Source: Clostridiales bacterium (lineage in GTDB: Bacteria > Bacillota > Clostridia > Christensenellales > Pumilibacteraceae). Taken from it: 46,963 bases of DNA. How positions within the stretch are numbered: position 1 is the stretch's first letter; every line of letters starts with the position of its first letter. Positions 31,533-38,821 of this stretch are shown here, piece after piece. The translations under genes and the position numbers were made by a program. The notes beneath the pieces are model-generated. The model was given only the letters and a program-made list of their open reading frames with translations. It did not search any database and was not told where the DNA came from. The stretch spans positions 1 to 46,963 of the forward strand of contig JAFLVI010000006.1 of assembly GCA_022508405.1 (NCBI GenBank). Direction: 5' to 3'.

Positions 31533-33950
31533 TTAATTCCAATTTATTTCACGCATATAATCCAATATTGTGGTTTTAACCCCATCATCAACATCAATAA
31601 CTTCGTTACCATTTGCGTCAATATGAGAACGATACAATTCGTTTGGCATCGCTTTTTCTAAAACAACTTTATTCTTTGTATACCGCTTGTAGCCAATATT
31701 TTCTGTTTCAGCCATAAAAACATCATAGTTAAGCTCTCGCGACACTTTTTCGAATACCCACCAAACGTTCACATACCCGAATGCTTTCTTCTCGGCACAA
31801 AGTTTTAACAGATTCTCTAATACATTTTGATACTTATCGATTAACTGCTCCGCCGACAGCGCATCGTCAGACTTGTCGTAGTTGTTTGATAAAAATAACC
31901 TAATGACTTGTACTTTATCTAACTCTGTCATATCTTTTATTGAAGAAAGCTTAGATTTTTCTGCTTTACCCTCTTTTACGGCAATCAAATTATTAACTCT
32001 GGTTCTTAGCTTACTATATTCGTTTGAATGGTTTGTCCACAGCTCGTTCCATTTTTCAACTTCTGTCGCAGTTTTCTTTTGGAGAAAAACAATGCTGGTT
32101 TTTGTTGGAGTATAAGGTTCAAATGTCAACTGAGGTAAAGAAACAACCGCCTTTACTTTAAAATACTTATAAATAAAGAGCCTAATATATCTATTGCTTG
32201 TGGTATCAAAAACACTTTCAGGCAGAATAGCCGCACAACGTCCATTTTCTCTTAAAAGCTGATACCATCGTTCCACGAAAAGGTTTTCTGAGTTTGTTTT
32301 CTCCCCGAATAAGAATTCTTTCTTAATCGTCTTTTTAGTGTCGGTATCTAACTCAACACTAAAAGGAGGATTGGTAAGAATCAAATCAAACTGTTCATTA
32401 ACCTGCATATCACCATAAACAGCGGAACTGATATGTTGATTCATCGCATTAGTACCAACTTCTTTGTGATAGCTTTCAAACGGTGCAAGACCGTCCTTTA
32501 CAAAGATATTTGTAGAACCGTCTCCATGCAATATCATATTTACTTTTGTTGCTGTACCGAGATTGAAGTTTATCTCTGAACCATAAATGTATGTCTGAGC
32601 CCATTTGTTTTCGCGATGGTCTGGGTAAAACCAATCAGATTCTATTTTATCTCTAACAGCTGTTGATGTTCCTAATTCTTTATTGTATCCGTTATTACCA
32701 CGATTATGATATTTCATCATGTATGTGATGAATTTCATATATTCAATTAGGAATGTTCCACTGCCTGCCGAAGGGTCTATCATATAAGGAATTTCCCTAT
32801 CTTCTTTTACCCTTCTAATTGCTAATCTGTCTGCCTGAATAGCCCAAAGCATAAAGCGAACAACATTAGGATGCGTAAAGAACTGACCCTTGCTTTGCTT
32901 AAATCCATTTCGTATAATACCTTCAAAAAAGGTTCCTAAAATGTCTTTACCATTTAAACTGTTTTTCCCTTCTACAAATGATAAGTTTTCTAACTTCTGC
33001 ACAGTATATTTTAACTTTGAATAAGAGAATTTTTTGGAATCTATAACATTTGATTTTTCCAACTCCGCGCTATCTGTTATATTTAATTTGTTCCGCAATG
33101 CTCGTCGATATAGAGCATTAATGCGCTCAAATAAAGTTTCATTGCTTTCAAATTCTTCATCGCCATCTTTTTCAAATGTCAAAGATTGGAAATCATAAGT
33201 TTCCCCATCTTCTTTTTCATCCTCATCTTGAATTTTTGTTAAAATCAAATTTGTTAAAGATGAAAAAATTTCGTTATCATCTGTTCCACCGCCACCCCAC
33301 AAGACATTATGTAAATCTTTTTGAAGTTGCGAAAGCATTTCATTACTGAAACTACTTTCTAAATCTTTATCAGAACCTTTAATATATGGCTTTTTCTGCG
33401 CCCTGCCATAATGAGCAGGTAAAGTATTTGTACTATTTCTTGTCGGTTCCCAGTCTGAGTATGTATTATATTTTTTGTTATCAATGATGATACAATTATC
33501 TGTGAGTACATCTGTCTCATCATTGATAGTATAAAGTATAAGATATTTTACATCGTGATTTTCTGCACGTTCTTGTGCCGCAACTTTAAATAACTGCTCC
33601 TCGATAGTTTTATCCTTATCAATTACCGCATATTCATCTGGATTTTTAACTTCTATAAAAAGGAAGGCATCGCCTTTACCATCTCGAACAATAACATCAA
33701 TTCGACTGGTATTCGTATGCGGTCTTCCTGCAGTATAGGTGTGCTCTATTTCAATTGCTTCTGGTTTATATCCAAGCTCATTTACCAGCTTAGTAATCAG
33801 ATAAGCTCGAACCAACTCTTCTGGTTTTGCTTCTGTCCGTTTTTGACATTGCTTAATTCCAAAATATGCAAGAGAGCCTTTCTCCCAATTCACAGTAACC
33901 GCCTTGATTGGCTGAGCATCTAAATAGTGCTTGATTAAATCTTTATTCAT
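31533..33950 (-). CDS. Nuclease-methyltransferase fusion (type IIG/BcgI-like RM subunit)
   Basis: Restriction and modification in one chain. ORF-track residues ~55-115 form an HsdR_N-like PD-(D/E)XK domain (RIDVIVRDG...FLFIEVKNP; D96, E111, K113). Residues ~330-640 form the N6-adenine methylase: KGQFFTHPNVVRFML, DPSAGSGTFLIEYM (SAM binding) and LTNPPFSV (catalytic NPPF). A helical tail follows. There is no separate HsdR helicase in the window, so this resembles BcgI-type enzymes (RM subunit plus S subunit) rather than classical type I. Start ATG 33950 (GAGGTGCTCACA upstream) is preferred to 33983, giving 805 aa. Needs SAM for methylation and probably for cutting. Confidence 0.82.
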   Translation of the reverse strand: MNKDLIKHYLDAQPIKAVTVNWEKGSLAYFGIKQCQKRTEAKPEELVRAYLITKLVNELGYKPEAIEIEHTYTAGRPHTNTSRIDVIVRDGKGDAFLFIEVKNPDEYAVIDKDKTIEEQLFKVAAQERAENHDVKYLILYTINDETDVLTDNCIIIDNKKYNTYSDWEPTRNSTNTLPAHYGRAQKKPYIKGSDKDLESSFSNEMLSQLQKDLHNVLWGGGGTDDNEIFSSLTNLILTKIQDEDEKEDGETYDFQSLTFEKDGDEEFESNETLFERINALYRRALRNKLNITDSAELEKSNVIDSKKFSYSKLKYTVQKLENLSFVEGKNSLNGKDILGTFFEGIIRNGFKQSKGQFFTHPNVVRFMLWAIQADRLAIRRVKEDREIPYMIDPSAGSGTFLIEYMKFITYMMKYHNRGNNGYNKELGTSTAVRDKIESDWFYPDHRENKWAQTYIYGSEINFNLGTATKVNMILHGDGSTNIFVKDGLAPFESYHKEVGTNAMNQHISSAVYGDMQVNEQFDLILTNPPFSVELDTDTKKTIKKEFLFGEKTNSENLFVERWYQLLRENGRCAAILPESVFDTTSNRYIRLFIYKYFKVKAVVSLPQLTFEPYTPTKTSIVFLQKKTATEVEKWNELWTNHSNEYSKLRTRVNNLIAVKEGKAEKSKLSSIKDMTELDKVQVIRLFLSNNYDKSDDALSAEQLIDKYQNVLENLLKLCAEKKAFGYVNVWWVFEKVSRELNYDVFMAETENIGYKRYTKNKVVLEKAMPNELYRSHIDANGNEVIDVDDGVKTTILDYMREINWN

Positions 33951-34037
33951 TGTGAGCACCTCGTATCGTTTTTCAGTGTCCATTTATGCCAGTAGAAATA
34001 GCATAAAATTGTATATTCAATGACCCGATTTTTATTA

Positions 34038-34067
34038 ATTATACCAGTTTGATAGCTTTCAAGTCAA
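34038..34067 (-). promoter_or_regulatory. Consensus promoter of the RM operon
   Basis: TTGACT, 18 nt, TATAAT on minus, pointing to the RM genes; leader about 80 nt. Confidence 0.78.
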
Positions 34068-34069
34068 CC

Positions 34070-34099
34070 AAAAAGCCTTCCGAATATGTAATACGGAAG
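34070..34099 (-). terminator. Terminator after the integrase remnant
   Basis: CTTCCG tattacatatt CGGAAG GC TTTTT on minus. Confidence 0.6.
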
Positions 34100-34175
34100 A
34101 CGATTGGACATAGATTGATTTATTCATAGTAAAGTATTTGGTTAATTAAACATTGAATATACAATTCGATGATAT

Positions 34176-34296
34176 TTATCCCAAGAGTTTTCCCAGCTTA
34201 TTCATCATCTCAATTTTGTGTTCCATAAGACTGTGGGCATAGCGATTTAGTGTAACCGCAGGGTTTTTGTGCCCTAGTATTTCCGAATAAAAGAAA
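34176..34296 (-). pseudogene. 3' remnant of a tyrosine recombinase (integrase)
   Basis: Only the last ~40 codons remain: FFYSEILGHKNPAVTLNRYAHSLMEHKIEMMNKLGKLLG. LGHKNPAVTLNRYAH holds the C-terminal end of the phage-integrase domain with the catalytic Tyr. The reading frame runs backwards into rpsR sequence, so the rest of the gene is gone and the junction falls within a few bases of the rpsR stop. It marks the right end of the island, and suggests integration or deletion at the rpsR 3' end. Confidence 0.85.
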
Positions 34297-34572
34297 TTAC
34301 TCGCCTTTAAAGGGCAGCAGCGCCATAACGCGCGCGCGCTTGATAGCGGTGGTAACGTCGCGCTGATGTTCGGCGCAAAGACCGGTTGCACGGCGCGGCA
34401 AAATCTTGCCGTTTTCGGCAATGTACTTTTTAAGGCGTTCTACGTCCTTGTAGTCCACGTGGTCGATATGGCCTTGGCAGTACTCGCACACGCGCTTTTT
34501 GGCGGGACGGCGGGTCTTGCGAATCTTATCGTCGCCGTCGTTTTGCTTCATTCTATTTTTGTTCTTGTCCAT
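34297..34572 (-). CDS. rpsR: 30S ribosomal protein S18
   Basis: Small-subunit ribosomal protein that binds S6. 91 aa, with a lysine/arginine-rich N-terminus and the zinc-binding form of S18: CEYC at residues ~27-30 and CAEH further on. [29 protein letters not shown] is the conserved core. Last gene of the rpsF-ssb-rpsR operon; the usual downstream genes are displaced by the island, whose integrase remnant begins directly after the stop codon. Confidence 0.97.
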   Translation of the reverse strand: MDKNKNRMKQNDGDDKIRKTRRPAKKRVCEYCQGHIDHVDYKDVERLKKYIAENGKILPRRATGLCAEHQRDVTTAIKRARVMALLPFKGE

Positions 34573-34608
34573 GACAAATTATCTCCTTAAAAATGATTTG
34601 ATTCGACC

Positions 34609-35028
34609 TTAGAACGGAAGGTCATCGTTATCGACGGGCTGCATATCGGAAATGGGATGCGGCTCTTCGGGCATATATCCGCCTTGCGCACCTTCGCGAC
34701 CTGTGCCGTTGTTGCGCGGCGTCAAAAACTCCACTTCGTCCGCAACAACATCAAACGAGATGCGCTTAATGCCGTCGCGATCTTCGTACTGTCTGCGCTG
34801 AACCGAACCGTTAATGCCCACCTTGCTGCCTTTAAACAGGTACTTGGCGCAACGCTCGGCAAGCTGACGCCAGCAAATTACGTCAAAGTAATCGGCAACA
34901 CGCTCGCCCGCACTGTTGGTAAACGGACGGTTTACGGCAATGTTGAACCGAGTAAAATTGACGCCGCCTTGCGTACTGCCGGATTCGGGGTCGCGCGTAA
35001 GGTTTCCTATCAGTATGATTTTGTTCAT
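34609..35028 (-). CDS. ssb: Single-stranded DNA-binding protein
   Basis: OB-fold protein that coats ssDNA in replication and repair. 139 aa; MNKIILIGNLTRDPESGSTQGG start, SKVGINGSVQRRQYEDRDG, and the acidic tip DNDDLPF that recruits partner proteins. Short linker. Located between rpsF and rpsR as in most Firmicutes; 7 nt after rpsF. Confidence 0.97.
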   Translation of the reverse strand: MNKIILIGNLTRDPESGSTQGGVNFTRFNIAVNRPFTNSAGERVADYFDVICWRQLAERCAKYLFKGSKVGINGSVQRRQYEDRDGIKRISFDVVADEVEFLTPRNNGTGREGAQGGYMPEEPHPISDMQPVDNDDLPF

Positions 35029-35035
35029 GTCACAC

Positions 35036-35332
35036 CTAAACCCTTTCGATCATCCAGCGCAAAACGCCGTCGCTTATGCGCATTTGACGCTCGATTTCCG
35101 CGGGCATTTCAGGCGGTGCGGAAAACTTCATAAGCACGTAGTAGCCGGTCAAGTGCTTGCCGGAAATTTTGGTCTGAATGGGGTACTCAAGCTTGCGTGA
35201 GCCGCCGCCCCACTCTTCTGCCGTGACCTCGCCGTACGGCGCGACCAAGGCCTTGAAACGCTCCACCAACGCTTTTTTGGCATCGGCATCCTGCTTGTCG
35301 GACAGAATGTAAAGGATCTCGTAATTGTTCAT
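35036..35332 (-). CDS. rpsF: 30S ribosomal protein S6
   Basis: 98-aa ribosomal protein, MNNYEILYILSDKQD start and the conserved WGGGSRKLEYPIQ and YYVLMKFSAPPEMPAEIERQMRISDGVLRWMI parts. First gene of rpsF-ssb-rpsR. AAGGAGGGTAT before the ATG. A leader hairpin upstream may bind S6-S18. Confidence 0.97.
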   Translation of the reverse strand: MNNYEILYILSDKQDADAKKALVERFKALVAPYGEVTAEEWGGGSRKLEYPIQTKISGKHLTGYYVLMKFSAPPEMPAEIERQMRISDGVLRWMIERV

Positions 35333-35352
35333 ATACCCTCCTTACGGTCTAT

Positions 35353-35384
35353 GACCCACCTAGCGGTGAGTAAGGAATGCGGTC
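35353..35384 (-). promoter_or_regulatory. Leader hairpin of rpsF, candidate S6:S18 autoregulatory site
   Basis: On minus, GACC...CACC gcta GGTG GGTC: an inner 4-bp stem with GCUA loop and an outer pair GACC/GGTC separated by a 12-nt one-sided loop. The S6:S18 complex is known to bind its own mRNA leader in many bacteria; the match to that motif is by general resemblance only. Confidence 0.35.
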
Positions 35385-35407
35385 AGAAATATTTAACCGC
35401 GAATGTT

Positions 35408-35436
35408 ATTATATCATGTTGGTTTTTATTTTGCAA
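35408..35436 (-). promoter_or_regulatory. Promoter of rpsF-ssb-rpsR
   Basis: TTGCAA, 17 nt, TATAAT on minus, ~75 nt before rpsF. Confidence 0.65.
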
Positions 35437-35450
35437 GCAAAATTTATAAT

Positions 35451-35492
35451 AATTCTTAATTCCGAATTCATAATTCCGAATTCCGAATTATA
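35451..35492. repeat. Heptamer tandem array, copy 3 (runs into a gene)
   Basis: Six exact-period units: AATTCTT, AATTCCG, AATTCAT, AATTCCG, AATTCCG, AATTATA. The array encodes the last residues (IIRNSEL and stop) of the DUF1934 protein. Confidence 0.75.
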
Positions 35493-35872
35493 ATGTCTAC
35501 CGACCTATTCATATCCCCCACGCCGTCCGCGTGCAAAACGTAAAGCAGCATGACGTGAAGGGAATTGTCTTTTTCCTCCACCTTTCTGAGTTCGGTCTTA
35601 ACGTCGAACTTTACCATGCCGAACGGGGTTGCAAGCACTGTTTGAGTGTCCACGTCGCACAGCGTTATTTCGTACGACATTAGCCCCTTGGTTTTTACGG
35701 TGGTTTGCTCGTTCGTGTGAGAGATGACAAACTTATCTTCGCCTATACAAAACTCCAGCGTAAACCCGTCCGCGGTGCGGGAAAAAACTCCGTCCACCGC
35801 TGTCGGCTCGGTTTCGGTCGCAACGGTAACCGTTACGGGAATATTCTTTCCATTGCCGCCAAACTTTTCCAT
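35468..35872 (-). CDS. DUF1934 protein (YwiB-like)
   Basis: A 134-aa predicted lipocalin-like beta-barrel: alternating strands, LMSYEITLCDVDTQTVLATPFGMVKFDVKTELRKVEEKDNSLHVMLLYVLH, matching the DUF1934 layout (TPxG motif). Function unknown. Starts one base into the dnaA stop codon (TAATG), so coupled to dnaA. Its C-terminus is made of the heptamer repeat array. Confidence 0.78.
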   Translation of the reverse strand: MEKFGGNGKNIPVTVTVATETEPTAVDGVFSRTADGFTLEFCIGEDKFVISHTNEQTTVKTKGLMSYEITLCDVDTQTVLATPFGMVKFDVKTELRKVEEKDNSLHVMLLYVLHADGVGDMNRSVDIIIRNSEL

Positions 35873-37230
35873 TACTTTCTCAGCACCATTGCTTTAATAT
35901 CGTTTACAGCCGTTTTGATCTTGTTGTCGGAGTTAATAAGCGCGGCAACTTTATCCCGCGAATACATTATTGTTGTGTGTTCCTTGCCGCCGAAGAAATT
36001 TCCTATCGAGCTAAGCGGAATATTGGTGAGCTCGTTTATCAAGTATATGGCTATCTGGCGCGGCACCACCACTTCCTTATTTTTGCGCTTGCCCACTACT
36101 TCCGACTTGGGCACGTCGTAGTACTTGCACGTGCAGTCGATTATCTCGTCTACGGAAACGTCGTCGCCTTCTTGCACGCGATAATCCTTTAACGCTTCCT
36201 TGCACATATCAAGGTCAACCTTTTTGTCGTACAGCGATGACAGGAACAGAACTTTTGTGAGCACGCCTTCCATTTCGCGAACGTTGCTTGTTACGCGTTC
36301 CGCTATGTAGGTAAGCGCGTCCAGCCCGATATTCTTCTTTTCGCTCTGCGACTTTTTTTGAAGAATGGCTATGCGCGTTTCCAGTTCGGGCGGCTGAATA
36401 TCCACTATCATACTGGACGCAAACCGCGAGCGCACCCTGTCGTCAAGGTCGGGAATGTCCTGCGGACGGCGGTCGGACGTGAACACCATCTGCTTGCCCG
36501 CGCTCTTTAGCGCCTCGAACGTGTGGAAAATTTCTTCCTGCGTGCTGGGCTTTTTGCTCAAAAACTGAACGTCGTCTATCATGAGCAAATCAAGGTTGCG
36601 ATACTTATCGCGGAAAGCCTGATTGTTTATGCCGTGCAAACCGCGTATGGACGCAATAAACTCGTTTATAAACGTGTCCATAGACACGTACAGCATTTTT
36701 GTGTGCGGGCGGGACACGCGCAGGTCGTTTCCTATCGCCTGCATAATATGCGTTTTGCCCAAGCCGACGTCGCCGTAAATAAACAGCGGGTTAAACTTTT
36801 CCCCCGGGGCTTCGGCAACGGCAAGCGCGCTCTGATACGCAAGCCTATTGCTGTCGCCGACGGCAAACTCGGCAAAGTTGAACTTGGGATTGAGCTTGCC
36901 TATTTCGGCGCGCTCGGGCGCGTGTTTATCTATCTGCCTGTCCTCGTGCACAGTTTCCGCTACGGGCGGCGGGACTTCGTCGTCCGACACAAGCACAAGC
37001 TCGGCGGGAGCGTCTTCTATCTCGCGCAGCGCACGCTTTAATAGCGGCAAATACCGCGCCGCGACCTCGCTTTTTGCACCCGCAGACGGTGCGCAAAGCA
37101 TAAGAACATCGTCCTCCACCTTTATAGGGCGTAACGGACGTATCCAAACGTCAAAGCCCAAAGAATGAACTTCGACTTCCATTATAGAAAGCATTTCCTG
37201 CCAGACAGTAGCTATATCTTTCATTGGCAT
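35872..37230 (-). CDS. dnaA: Chromosomal replication initiator DnaA
   Basis: Binds oriC and opens it in the ATP form. 452 aa: domain I (1-90), acidic linker, domain III AAA+ with Walker A GDVGLGKTH (residue ~150) and Walker B LLMIDDVQFL, and domain IV with the DnaA-box reader (VVGKRKNKEVVVPRQIAIYLINELTNIPLSSIGNFFGGKEHTTIMYSRDKV). It is not followed by dnaN; its neighbours are the DUF1934 gene and, upstream, rsmI. No cluster of TTATCCACA boxes is visible nearby, so I do not call an origin here. Confidence 0.97.
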   Translation of the reverse strand: MPMKDIATVWQEMLSIMEVEVHSLGFDVWIRPLRPIKVEDDVLMLCAPSAGAKSEVAARYLPLLKRALREIEDAPAELVLVSDDEVPPPVAETVHEDRQIDKHAPERAEIGKLNPKFNFAEFAVGDSNRLAYQSALAVAEAPGEKFNPLFIYGDVGLGKTHIMQAIGNDLRVSRPHTKMLYVSMDTFINEFIASIRGLHGINNQAFRDKYRNLDLLMIDDVQFLSKKPSTQEEIFHTFEALKSAGKQMVFTSDRRPQDIPDLDDRVRSRFASSMIVDIQPPELETRIAILQKKSQSEKKNIGLDALTYIAERVTSNVREMEGVLTKVLFLSSLYDKKVDLDMCKEALKDYRVQEGDDVSVDEIIDCTCKYYDVPKSEVVGKRKNKEVVVPRQIAIYLINELTNIPLSSIGNFFGGKEHTTIMYSRDKVAALINSDNKIKTAVNDIKAMVLRK

Positions 37231-37236
37231 TCCTCA

Positions 37237-37269
37237 AATTCGGAATTCGGAATTAGGAATTCGGAATAA
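37237..37269. repeat. Heptamer tandem array, copy 4
   Basis: AATTCGG, AATTCGG, AATTAGG, AATTCGG, AATAAAA in the dnaA leader. Confidence 0.7.
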
Positions 37270-37286
37270 AAAATAAGGTTTTTTTA

Positions 37287-37315
37287 ATTATACAGCAATC
37301 TGCGTACAAAATCAA
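37287..37315 (-). promoter_or_regulatory. Promoter of dnaA
   Basis: TTGATT, 17 nt, TATAAT on minus, ~57 nt before the start; the heptamer array lies in the leader. Confidence 0.72.
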
Positions 37316-37345
37316 GTATTTATATAAAAACACATTTATTGCCGC

Positions 37346-38152
37346 TTACTCACCTTTCATATCGACCGCGATTTTATATATTTCGCTTTTGGCGACGTGT
37401 CTGTCCTGCGCAACCTTTTTTACAGCTTCCTTGAGACTTTCGCCATTATCAAGATAGTGGCGTATATGCTGTTCGACGGAAAGCTCGCAAAGCGGATTGA
37501 CGGAAAGCCCTTCCACGACGATTACAAACTCGCCCTTTTCCACAATATCCAAGTCACCGCCCAGCGTTCCGCGCGTGACCGTTTCGTACAGCTTGGTCAT
37601 TTCCCTGCACACGGCCACCTTGCGTGCGCCCAGCTGTTCGTACAAAAATTGTAAATCTTTTTTTATGTCGTGCACCGCGCTGTAAAACACAAGCGTACTC
37701 GGCAGGTTTTTGTACGGCTCGACATAGCGAATCCTATCTATATTCTTTTCGGGCAAAAATCCAAGTATGGTAAACGCACGAGTACTCAGCCCCGAAAGCA
37801 CAAGCGCGTCAATCCCTGCGCATGCGCCGCTGACAACCGTAAACGGCACGTCATGCTTTATCGCTTCGTCTATAAGCACGTGCCCGGGGTCGGACACTGT
37901 GGGCGTGCCGGCGTCCGACACAACCGCTATATTCTTGCCCGATTTAAGCTGCTCTATAAGCCCGTCCACCGCGCTTTTTTCGTTGAACTTGTGATACGCC
38001 ACGGTGCGCGTTTTTATGCCGTACTTGCTTAAAAGTATGGCGGTATGCCGCGTGTCTTCCGCGGCAATCAAATCCACGCTTTTAAGCACGTCCAAAGCGC
38101 GCAAAGTGATTTCATCCAAATTGCCTATGGGCGTTGCAACAAAATACAGCAT
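37346..38152 (-). CDS. rsmI: 16S rRNA (cytidine1402-2'-O)-methyltransferase
   Basis: SAM-dependent methylase of C1402 in 16S rRNA. 268 aa, tetrapyrrole-methylase fold: MLYFVATPIGNLDEITLRALDVLKSVDLIAAEDTRHT, VSDAGTPTVSDPG, and the tail with helical HTH-like extension (SLKEAVKKVAQDRHVAKSEIYKIAV). Abuts the methyltransferase gene upstream (one base apart), forming tilS-trmN6-like-rsmI. Confidence 0.95.
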   Translation of the reverse strand: MLYFVATPIGNLDEITLRALDVLKSVDLIAAEDTRHTAILLSKYGIKTRTVAYHKFNEKSAVDGLIEQLKSGKNIAVVSDAGTPTVSDPGHVLIDEAIKHDVPFTVVSGACAGIDALVLSGLSTRAFTILGFLPEKNIDRIRYVEPYKNLPSTLVFYSAVHDIKKDLQFLYEQLGARKVAVCREMTKLYETVTRGTLGGDLDIVEKGEFVIVVEGLSVNPLCELSVEQHIRHYLDNGESLKEAVKKVAQDRHVAKSEIYKIAVDMKGE

Positions 38153-38821
38153 TTAGTACTCCTTAATCTCCAACGTCATGTACGGCTTGCCGCCGCGCAC
38201 GGCGCGAAGCATAAACGTTTTGCCGTTGGGATTTATAACAACCTTTTTTACCGTAAAACCGTTGTCGCGGCAGGCGCACATCACTTCGTCCAGCCGCGAC
38301 GTTACGTGCGTCATATACAGCGCGCCATTCTGATTTAACACACGCTTTGCTATGCTTATCACGTCGGACAGCGTTATGGATATTTCGCTGTTTGCCTGCG
38401 GCGCAACTATCGACGGCTTGGAAGTAGCTTTGTAGTACGGCGGATTGCACACCACCACGTCGTACTTTTGTTCGCCGCCGAGTAACCGCGCGTCTATGTT
38501 GTGTACGGTCACGTTATTAAGCCCGTTTAGCGACGCGGAACGCACGCTCATTTCCGCAAGCTCATAATCTATCTCCGCGCATGTAACCTGCGCACCGGTA
38601 GAGATTGCAAGCATAATGCCTATTATTCCGCAACCCGAGCATAAATCCAAAACGTCATCTTTATCCGAAATTTCCGTCCCCGCAAAATGCGCAAGCGCCA
38701 CCGCGTCCGCGCCGAAGCGGTAGCCGTCCGTTTTTTGGATAATATAATATCCGTCGCCGAGCGGTTCCGCCTTTTCTCCGCCACGAATGTACGGCTTTAT
38801 TCTTTCGTCCGTCATTGCCAC
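38153..38821 (-). CDS. tRNA1(Val) A37 N6-methyltransferase-like (YabB)
   Basis: Class I SAM-dependent methyltransferase, 222 aa. DDVLDLCSGCGIIGIMLAIST is motif I, and VVCNPPYYKATSKPSIV has the NPPY of N6-adenine enzymes. The group includes TrmN6/YfiC, which modifies A37 of tRNA1-Val; the location next to rsmI is typical in Firmicutes. Overlaps tilS by 10 nt. Confidence 0.82.
   Translation of the reverse strand: MAMTDERIKPYIRGGEKAEPLGDGYYIIQKTDGYRFGADAVALAHFAGTEISDKDDVLDLCSGCGIIGIMLAISTGAQVTCAEIDYELAEMSVRSASLNGLNNVTVHNIDARLLGGEQKYDVVVCNPPYYKATSKPSIVAPQANSEISITLSDVISIAKRVLNQNGALYMTHVTSRLDEVMCACRDNGFTVKKVVINPNGKTFMLRAVRGGKPYMTLEIKEY

Larger units (their letters stand above)
34007..34166. repeat. 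Perfect 15-bp inverted repeats around the RM promoter
   Basis: AATTGTATATTCAAT at 34007-34021 and ATTGAATATACAATT at 34152-34166, 130 bp apart. They bracket the RM promoter and an upstream terminator. The arrangement is that of an invertible promoter; it could also be paired integrase sites. Confidence 0.7.

Noticed and set aside
30088-33950. Classical type I restriction system
   Set aside because: No HsdR translocase is present and the methylase chain itself carries a nuclease domain, so a BcgI-like system fits better.
37231-37345. Possible replication origin next to dnaA
   Set aside because: No cluster of TTATCCACA-type boxes, no dnaN or rpmH nearby; the region is short and explained by a promoter and a heptamer array.
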